64,000 bases of DNA from Gonocerus acuteangulatus (taxonomy: Eukaryota; Arthropoda; Insecta; Hemiptera; Coreidae), in NCBI GenBank assembly GCA_946811695.1, contig OX328130.1, positions 77,725,581-77,789,580 on the forward strand. The letters are read 5' to 3'. Positions 54,501-64,000 of the stretch are shown here, one piece after another. The notes below the pieces were generated by a model. The model was not told where the DNA came from. It worked only from the letters and a program-made list of their open reading frames with translations, and did not search any database. A program made the translations under genes and the position numbers. Numbering within the stretch: the stretch's first letter is position 1; each line of letters begins with the position of its first letter.

Positions 54501-57500
54501 TCATTTGAACACAGCTTAATGTTTCCTTACCATAGTGTCCTATAGAGATATGAATATCCCACCGAAGGCAGATAATTCATCTACCTTCTACATTACCTAC
54601 ACAACAATGGATTATACCAACTCATTTGAACACAGCTTAATGTTTCCTTACCATAGTGTCCTATAGAGACATGAATATCCCACCGTAGACAGATAATTCA
54701 TCTACCTTCTACATTACCTACACAACAATGGATTATACCAACTCATTTGTACACAGCTTAATGTTTCCTTACCATAGTGTCCTATAGAGACATGAATATC
54801 CCACCGTAGGCAGATAATTCATCTACCTTCTACATTACCTACACAACAATGGATTATACCAACTCATTTGTACACAGCTTAATGTTTCCTTACCATAGTG
54901 TCCTATAGAGACATGAATATCCCACCGTAGGCAGATAATTCATCTACCTTCTACATTACCTACACAACAATGGATTATACCAACTCATTTGTACACAGCT
55001 TAATGTTTCCTTACCATAGTGTCCTATAGAGACATGAATATCCCACCGTAGACAGATAATTCATCTACCTTCTACATTACCTACACAACAATGGATTATA
55101 CCAACTCATTTATACACAGCTTAATGTTTCCTTACCATAGTGTCCTATAGAGATATGAATATCCCACCGAAGGCAGATAATTCATCTACCTTCTACATTA
55201 CCTACACAACAATGGATTATACCAACTCATTTGAACACAGCTTAATGTTTCCTTACCATAGTGTCCTATAGAGACATGAATATCCCACCGTAGGCAGATA
55301 ATTCATCTACCTTCTACATTACCTACACAACAATGGATTATACCAACTCATTTGAACACAGCTTAATGTTTCCTTACCATAGTGTCCTATAGAGACATGA
55401 ATATCCCACCGTAGACAGATAATTCATCTACCTTCTACATTACCTACACAACAATGGATTATACCAACTCATTTGAACACAGCTTAATGTTTCCTTACCA
55501 TAGTGTCCTATAGAGATATGAATATCCCACCGAAGGCAGATAATTCATCTACCTTCTACATTACCTACACAACAATGGATTATACCAACTCATTTGAACA
55601 CAGCTTAATGTTTCCTTACCATAGTGTCCTATAGAGACATGAATATCCCACCGTAGACAGATAATTCATCTACCTTCTACATTACCTACACAACAATGGA
55701 TTATACCAACTCATTTGTACACAGCTTAATGTTTCCTTACCATAGTGTCCTATAGAGACATGAATATCCCACCGTAGGCAGATAATTCATCTACCTTCTA
55801 CATTACCTACACAACAATGGATTATACCAACTCATTTGTACACAGCTTAATGTTTCCTTACCATAGTGTCCTATAGAGACATGAATATCCCACCGTAGGC
55901 AGATAATTCATCTACCTTCTACATTACCTACACAACAATGGATTATACCAACTCATTTGTACACAGCTTAATGTTTCCTTACCATAGTGTCCTATAGAGA
56001 CATGAATATCCCACCGTAGACAGATAATTCATCTACCTTCTACATTACCTACACAACAATGGATTATACCAACTCATTTATACACAGCTTAATGTTTCCT
56101 TACCATAGTGTCCTATAGAGATATGAATATCCCACCGAAGGCAGATAATTCATCTACCTTCTACATTACCTACACAACAATGGATTATACCAACTCATTT
56201 GAACACAGCTTAATGTTTCCTTACCATAGTGTCCTATAGAGACATGAATATCCCACCGTAGGCAGATAATTCATCTACCTTCTACATTACCTACACAACA
56301 ATGGATTATACCAACTCATTTGAACACAGCTTAATGTTTCCTTACCATAGTGTCCTATAGAGACATGAATATCCCACCGTAGACAGATAATTCATCTACC
56401 TTCTACATTACCTACACAACAATGGATTATACCAACTCATTTGAACACAGCTTAATGTTTCCTTACCATAGTGTCCTATAGAGACATGAATATCCCACCG
56501 TAGACAGATAATTCATCTACCTTCTACATTACCTACACAACAATGGATTATACCAACTCATTTGAACACAGCTTAATGTTTCCTTACCATAGTGTCCTAT
56601 AGAGACATGAATATCCCACCGTAGACAGATAATTCATCTACCTTCTACATTACCTACACAACAATGGATTATACCAACTCATTTGAACACAGCTTAATGT
56701 TTCCTTACCTTAGTGTCCTATAGAGACATGAATATCCCACCGTAGACAGATAATTCATCTACCTTCTACATTACCTACACAACAATGGATTATACCAACT
56801 CATTTGAACACAGCTTAATGTTTCCTTACCATAGTGTCCTATAGAGACATGAATATCCCACCGTAGACAGATAATTCATCTACCTTCTACATTACCTACA
56901 CAACAATGGATTATACCAACTCATTTGAACACAGCTTAATGTTTCCTTACCATAGTGTCCTATAGAGACATGAATATCCCATCGTAGGCAGATAATTCAT
57001 CTACCTTCTACATTACCTACACAACAATGGATTATACCAACTCATTTGAACACAGCTTAATGTTTCCTTACCTTAGTGTCCTATAGAGACATGAATATCC
57101 CACCGTAGACAGATAATTCATCTACCTTCTACATTACCTACACAACAATGGATTATACCAACTCATTTGAACACAGCTTAATGTTTCCTTACCATAGTGT
57201 CCTATAGAGACATGAATATCCCACCGTAGACAGATAATTCATCTACCTTCTACATTACCTACACAACAATGGATTATACCAACTCATTTGAACACAGCTT
57301 AATGTTTCCTTACCATAGTGTCCTATAGAGATATGAATATCCCACCGTAGACAGATAATTCATCTACCTTCTACATTACCTACACAACAATGGATTATAC
57401 CAACTCATTTATACACAGCTTAATGTTTCCTTACCATAGTGTCCTATAGAGATATGAATATCCCACCGTAGACAGATAATTCATCTACCTTCTACATTAC

Positions 57501-60500
57501 CTACACAACAATGGATTATACCAACTCATTTGAACACAGCTTAATGTTTCCTTACCATAGTGTCCTATAGAGATATGAATATCCCATCGTAGGCAGATAA
57601 TTCATCTACCTTCTACATTACCTACACAACAATGGATTATACCAACTCATTTGAACACAGCTTAATGTTTCCTTACCATAGTGTCCTATAGAGACATGAA
57701 TATCCCACCGTAGACAGATAATTCATCTACCTTCTACATTACCTACACAACAATGGATTATACCAACTCATTTGAACACAGCTTAATGTTTCCTTACCAT
57801 AGTGTCCTATAGAGACATGAATATCCCATCGTAGGCAGATAATTCATCTACCTTCTACATTACCTACACAACAATGGATTATACCAACTCATTTGAACAC
57901 AGCTTAATGTTTCCTTACCTAAGTGTCCTATAGAGACATGAATATCCCACCGTAGACAGATAATTCATCTACCTTCTACATTACCTACACAACAATGGAT
58001 TATACCAACTCATTTGAACACAGCTTAATGTTTCCTTACCATAGTGTCCTATAGAGACATGAATATCCCACCGTAGACAGATAATTCATCTACCTTCTAC
58101 ATTACCTACACAACAATGGATTATACCAACTCATTTGAACACAGCTTAATGTTTCCTTACCATAGTGTCCTATAGAGATATGAATATCCCACCGTAGACA
58201 GATAATTCATCTACCTTCTACATTACCTACACAACAATGGATTATACCAACTCATTTATACACAGCTTAATGTTTCCTTACCATAGTGTCCTATAGAGAT
58301 ATGAATATCCCACCGTAGACAGATAATTCATCTACCTTCTACATTACCTACACAACAATGGATTATACCAACTCATTTGAACACAGCTTAATGTTTCCTT
58401 ACCATAGTGTCCTATAGAGATATGAATATCCCATCGTAGGCAGATAATTCATCTACCTTCTACATTACCTACACAACAATGGATTATACCAACTCATTTG
58501 AACACAGCTTAATGTTTCCTTACCATAGTGTCCTATAGAGACATGAATATCCCACCGTAGACAGATAATTCATCTACCTTCTACATTACCTACACAACAA
58601 TGGATTATACCAACTCATTTGAACACAGCTTAATGTTTCCTTACCATAGTGTCCTATAGAGATATGAATATCCCACCGTAGACAGATAATTCATCTACCT
58701 TCTACATTACCTACACAACAATGGATTATACCAACTCATTTGAACACAGCTTAATGTTTCCTTACCATAGTGTCCTATAGAGATATGAATATCCCATCGT
58801 AGGCAGATAATTCATCTACCTTCTACATTACCTACACAACAATGGATTATACCAACTCATTTGAACACAGCTTAATGTTTCCTTACCATAGTGTCCTATA
58901 GAGATATGAATATCCCACCGTAGGCAGATAATTCATCTACCTTCTACATTACCTACACAACAATGGATTATACCAACTCATTTGAACACAGCTTAATGTT
59001 TCCTTACCATAGTGTCCTATAGAGACATGAATATCCCACCGTAGGCAGATAATTCATCTACCTTCTACATTACCTACACAACAATGGATTATACCAACTC
59101 ATTTGAACACAGCTTAATGTTTCCTTACCATAGTGTCCTATAGAGACATGAATATCCCACCGTAGACAGATAATTCATCTACCTTCTACATTACCTACAC
59201 AACAATGGATTATACCAACTCATTTGAACACAGCTTAATGTTTCCTTACCATAGTGTCCTATAGAGACATGAATATCCCATCGTAGGCAGATAATTCATC
59301 TACCTTCTACATTACCTACACAACAATGGATTATACCAACTCATTTGAACACAGCTTAATGTTTCCTTACCATAGTGTCCTATAGAGACATGAATATCCC
59401 ACCGTAGGCAGATAATTCATCTACCTTCTACATTACCTACACAACAATGGATTATACCAACTCATTTGAACACAGCTTAATGTTTCCTTACCATAGTGTC
59501 CTATAGAGACATGAATATCCCACCGTAGACAGATAATTCATCTACCTTCTACATTACCTACACAACAATGGATTATACCAACTCATTTGAACACAGCTTA
59601 ATGTTTCCTTACCATAGTGTCCTATAGAGACATGAATATCCCACCGTAGACAGATAATTCATCTACCTTCTACATTACCTACACAACAATGGATTATACC
59701 AACTCATTTGAACACAGCTTAATGTTTCCTTACCATAGTGTCCTATAGAGACATGAATATCCCACCGTAGACAGATAATTCATCTACCTTCTACATTACC
59801 TACACAACAATGGATTATACCAACTCATTTGAACACAGCTTAATGTTTCCTTACCATAGTGTCCTATAGAGACATGAATATCCCACCGTAGACAGATAAT
59901 TCATCTACCTTCTACATTACCTACACAACAATGGATTATACCAACTCATTTGAACACAGCTTAATGTTTCCTTACCATAGTGTCCTATAGAGACATGAAT
60001 ATCCCACCGTAGACAGATAATTCATCTACCTTCTACATTACCTACACAACAATGGATTATACCAACTCATTTGAACACAGCTTAATGTTTCCTTACCATA
60101 GTGTCCTATAGAGATATGAATATCCCACCGTAGACAGATAATTCATCTACCTTCTACATTACCTACACAACAATGGATTATACCAACTCATTTGAACACA
60201 GCTTAATGTTTCCTTACCATAGTGTCCTATAGAGACATGAATATCCCATCGTAGGCAGATAATTCATCTACCTTCTACATTACCTACACAACAATGGATT
60301 ATACCAACTCATTTGAACACAGCTTAATGTTTCCTTACCATAGTGTCCTATAGAGACATGAATATCCCACCGTAGGCAGATAATTCATCTACCTTCTACA
60401 TTACCTACACAACAATGGATTATACCAACTCATTTATACACAGCTTAATGTTTCCTTACCATAGTGTCCTATAGAGACATGAATATCCCACCGTAGGCAG

Positions 60501-63500
60501 ATAATTCATCTACCTTCTACATTACCTACACAACAATGGATTATACCAACTCATTTATACACAGCTTAATGTTTCCTTACCATAGTGTCCTATAGAGACA
60601 TGAATATCCCACCGTAGGCAGATAATTCATCTACCTTCTACATTACCTACACAACAATGGATTATACCAACTCATTTGAACACAGCTTAATGTTTCCTTA
60701 CCATAGTGTCCTATAGAGACATGAATATCCCACCGTAGGCAGATAATTCATCTACCTTCTACATTACCTACACAACAATGGATTATACCAACTCATTTGA
60801 ACACAGCTTAATGTTTCCTTACCATAGTGTCCTATAGAGACATGAATATCCCACCGTAGGCAGATAATTCATCTACCTTCTACATTACCTACACAACAAT
60901 GGATTATACCAACTCATTTGAACACAGCTTAATGTTTCCTTACCATAGTGTCCTATAGAGACATGAATATCCCACCGTAGGCAGATAATTCATCTACCTT
61001 CTACATTACCTACACAACAATGGATTATACCAACTCATTTGAACACAGCTTAATGTTTCCTTACCATAGTGTCCTATAGAGACATGAATATCCCACCGTA
61101 GGCAGATAATTCATCTACCTTCTACATTACCTACACAACAATGGATTATACCAACTCATTTGAACACAGCTTAATGTTTCCTTACCATAGTGTCCTATAG
61201 AGACATGAATATCCCACCGTAGACAGATAATTCATCTACCTTCTACATTACCTACACAACAATGGATTATAGCAACTCATTTGAACACAGCTTAATGTTT
61301 CCTTACCTTAGTGTCCTATAGAGACATGAATATCCCACCGTAGACAGATAATTCATCTACCTTCTACATTACCTACACAACAATGGATTATACCAACTCA
61401 TTTGAACACAGCTTAATGTTTCCTTACCATAGTGTCCTATAGAGATATGAATATCCCACCGTAGACAGATAATTCATCTACCTTCTACATTACCTACACA
61501 ACAATGGATTATACCAACTCATTTGAACACAGCTTAATGTTTCCTTACCATAGTGTCCTATAGAGACATGAATATCCCACCGTAGGCAGATAATTCATCT
61601 ACCTTCTACATTACCTACACAACAATGGATTATACCAACTCATTTGAACACAGCTTAATGTTTCCTTACCATAGTGTCCTATAGAGACATGAATATCCCA
61701 CCGTAGACAGATAATTCATCTACCTTCTACATTACCTACACAACAATGGATTATACCAACTCATTTGAACACAGCTTAATGTTTCCTTACCATAGTGTCC
61801 TATAGAGATATGAATATCCCACCGTAGACAGATAATTCATCTACCTTCTACATTACCTACACAACAATGGATTATACCAACTCATTTGAACACAGCTTAA
61901 TGTTTCCTTACCATAGTGTCCTATAGAGACATGAATATCCCACCGTAGGCAGATAATTCATCTACCTTCTACATTACCTACACAACAATGGATTATACCA
62001 ACTCATTTGAACACAGCTTAATGTTTCCTTACCATAGTGTCCTATAGAGACATGAATATCCCACCGTAGGCAGATAATTCATCTACCTTCTACATTACCT
62101 ACACAACAATGGATTATACCAACTCATTTGAACACAGCTTAATGTTTCCTTACCATAGTGTCCTATAGAGACATGAATATCCCACCGTAGGCAGATAATT
62201 CATCTACCTTCTACATTACCTACACAACAATGGATTATACCAACTCATTTGAACGCAGCTTAATGTTTCCTTACCATAGTGTCCTATAGAGACATGAATA
62301 TCCCATCGTAGGCAGATAATTCATCTACCTTCTACATTACCTACACAACAATGGATTATACCAACTCATTTATACACAGCTTAATGTTTCCTTACCATAG
62401 TGTCCTATAGAGACATGAATATCCCATCGTAGGCAGATAATTCATCTACCTTCTACATTACCTACACAACAATGGATTATACCAACTCATTTGAACACAG
62501 CTTAATGTTTCCTTACCATAGTGTCCTATAGAGACATGAATATCCCACCGTAGACAGATAATTCATCTACCTTCTACATTACCTACACAACAATGGATTA
62601 TACCAACTCATTTGTACACAGCTTAATGTTTCCTTACCATAGTGTCCTATAGAGACATGAATATCCCACCGTAGGCAGATAATTCATCTACCTTCTACAT
62701 TACCTACACAACAATGGATTATACCAACTCATTTGAACACAGCTTAATGTTTCCTTACCATAGTGTCCTATAGAGACATGAATATCCCATCGTAGGCAGA
62801 TAATTCATCTACCTTCTACATTACCTACACAACAATGGATTATACCAACTCATTTATACACAGCTTAATGTTTCCTTACCATAGTGTCCTATAGAGACAT
62901 GAATATCCCATCGTAGGCAGATAATTCATCTACCTTCTACATTACCTACACAACAATGGATTATACCAACTCATTTGAACACAGCTTAATGTTTCCTTAC
63001 CATAGTGTCCTATAGAGACATGAATATCCCACCGTAGACAGATAATTCATCTACCTTCTACATTACCTACACAACAATGGATTATACCAACTCATTTGAA
63101 CACAGCTTAATGTTTCCTTACCATAGTGTCCTATAGAGACATGAATATCCCACCGTAGACAGATAATTCATCTACCTTCTACATTACCTACACAACAATG
63201 GATTATACCAACTCATTTGAACACAGCTTAATGTTTCCTTACCATAGTGTCCTATAGAGATATGAATATCCCACCGTAGACAGATAATTCATCTACCTTC
63301 TACATTACCTACACAACAATGGATTATACCAACTCATTTGAACACAGCTTAATGTTTCCTTACCATAGTGTCCTATAGAGACATGAATATCCCACCGTAG
63401 GCAGATAATTCATCTACCTTCTACATTACCTACACAACAATGGATTATACCAACTCATTTGAACACAGCTTAATGTTTCCTTACCATAGTGTCCTATAGA

Positions 63501-64000
63501 GACATGAATATCCCACCGTAGGCAGATAATTCATCTACCTTCTACATTACCTACACAACAATGGATTATACCAACTCATTTGAACACAGCTTAATGTTTC
63601 CTTACCATAGTGTCCTATAGAGACATGAATATCCCACCGTAGGCAGATAATTCATCTACCTTCTACATTACCTACACAACAATGGATTATACCAACTCAT
63701 TTGAACGCAGCTTAATGTTTCCTTACCATAGTGTCCTATAGAGACATGAATATCCCATCGTAGGCAGATAATTCATCTACCTTCTACATTACCTACACAA
63801 CAATGGATTATACCAACTCATTTATACACAGCTTAATGTTTCCTTACCATAGTGTCCTATAGAGACATGAATATCCCATCGTAGGCAGATAATTCATCTA
63901 CCTTCTACATTACCTACACAACAATGGATTATACCAACTCATTTGAACACAGCTTAATGTTTCCTTACCATAGTGTCCTATAGAGACATGAATATCCCAC
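45544..64000. repeat. 121-bp satellite, about 152 copies, continuing past the window
   Basis: The monomer in this phase reads AACTCATTTGAACACAGCTT, AATGTTTCCTTACCATAGTG, TCCTATAGAGACATGAATAT, CCCACCGTAGACAGATAATT, CATCTACCTTCTACATTACC, TACACAACAATGGATTATAC, C. The anchor TACCAACTC recurs from 45661 to 63932, exactly 151 x 121 bp, so there is no net indel. Variable sites are GAACAC/GAACGC/TATACAC/GTACAC, GACATG/GATATG/GAGTCATG, ACCGTAGAC/ATCGTAGGC/ACCGAAGGC and CCATAG/CCTTAG. In one frame each monomer encodes LHYLHNNGLYQLI and a TGA, the end of the adjacent LINE's protein. Confidence 0.97.

Noticed and set aside
45544..64000. rDNA spacer or centromere label for the 121-bp array
   Set aside because: No rRNA sequence is nearby and there is no evidence of centromere function. 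The LINE-tail origin explains the sequence.

Overview
This window looks like gene-poor, repeat-dominated, AT-rich nuclear DNA from an animal, most likely an invertebrate and plausibly an arthropod. The reasons are the long (AT)n, (CT)n and (AC)n microsatellites, several tRNA-derived SINEs, mariner-, hAT-, piggyBac- and PIF/Harbinger-like remnants, a decayed non-LTR retrotransposon with an RNase H domain, and no operon-like packing of genes. I cannot name the species. I find no convincing intact host gene, no functional tRNA or rRNA gene and no CRISPR array. Nearly all long open frames are side effects of stop-free tandem repeats or microsatellites. The only recognisable protein sequence is transposon-derived: a mariner N-terminal fragment near 17.7 kb, an RNase H fragment at 41.45 kb, and a broken reverse transcriptase/RNase H element at 44.1-45.4 kb.

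Layout. 1-5.7 kb: short tandem repeats, four SINE insertions of two families plus a third SINE family, a 269-bp MITE and a 1332-bp piggyBac-like element flanked by TTAA. 5.7-12.6 kb: a 50-bp satellite of about 137 copies in perfect register, embedded inside one copy of a dispersed repeat (F3) whose unexpanded relative lies at 31.9-32.2 kb. 12.6-17.5 kb: (AT)n tracts, a small foldback, then a nest in which a second piggyBac-like copy sits inside a hAT-like element made of ACTAAA motifs. 17.5-28.5 kb: mariner remnant, another piggyBac-like candidate, a second copy of the MITE, minisatellites of 62, 100, 44 and 45 bp, a Harbinger-like MITE, and a hAT-like MITE with a perfect 8-bp target duplication. 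28.5-39.4 kb: mostly dispersed repeats (F1-F8), a 340-bp SINE, a CT-rich tract and a possible solo LTR. 39.7-45.4 kb: a 41-bp minisatellite, LINE remnants and a long-armed foldback. 45.5 kb to the right edge: more than 18 kb of a 121-bp satellite that continues beyond the window.

The main observation is how the two large satellites arose. The 121-bp monomer is the last codons plus 3' tail of the LINE that stands immediately to its left. The 50-bp monomer is one internal segment of the F3 repeat, amplified in place with both F3 flanks still present. Both arrays carry block-wise higher-order duplications that are exact multiples of the monomer, and neither shows a net indel between the checked anchor points. 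Names F1-F8 are labels for this window only. All family assignments rest on motifs read by eye, without database searches.
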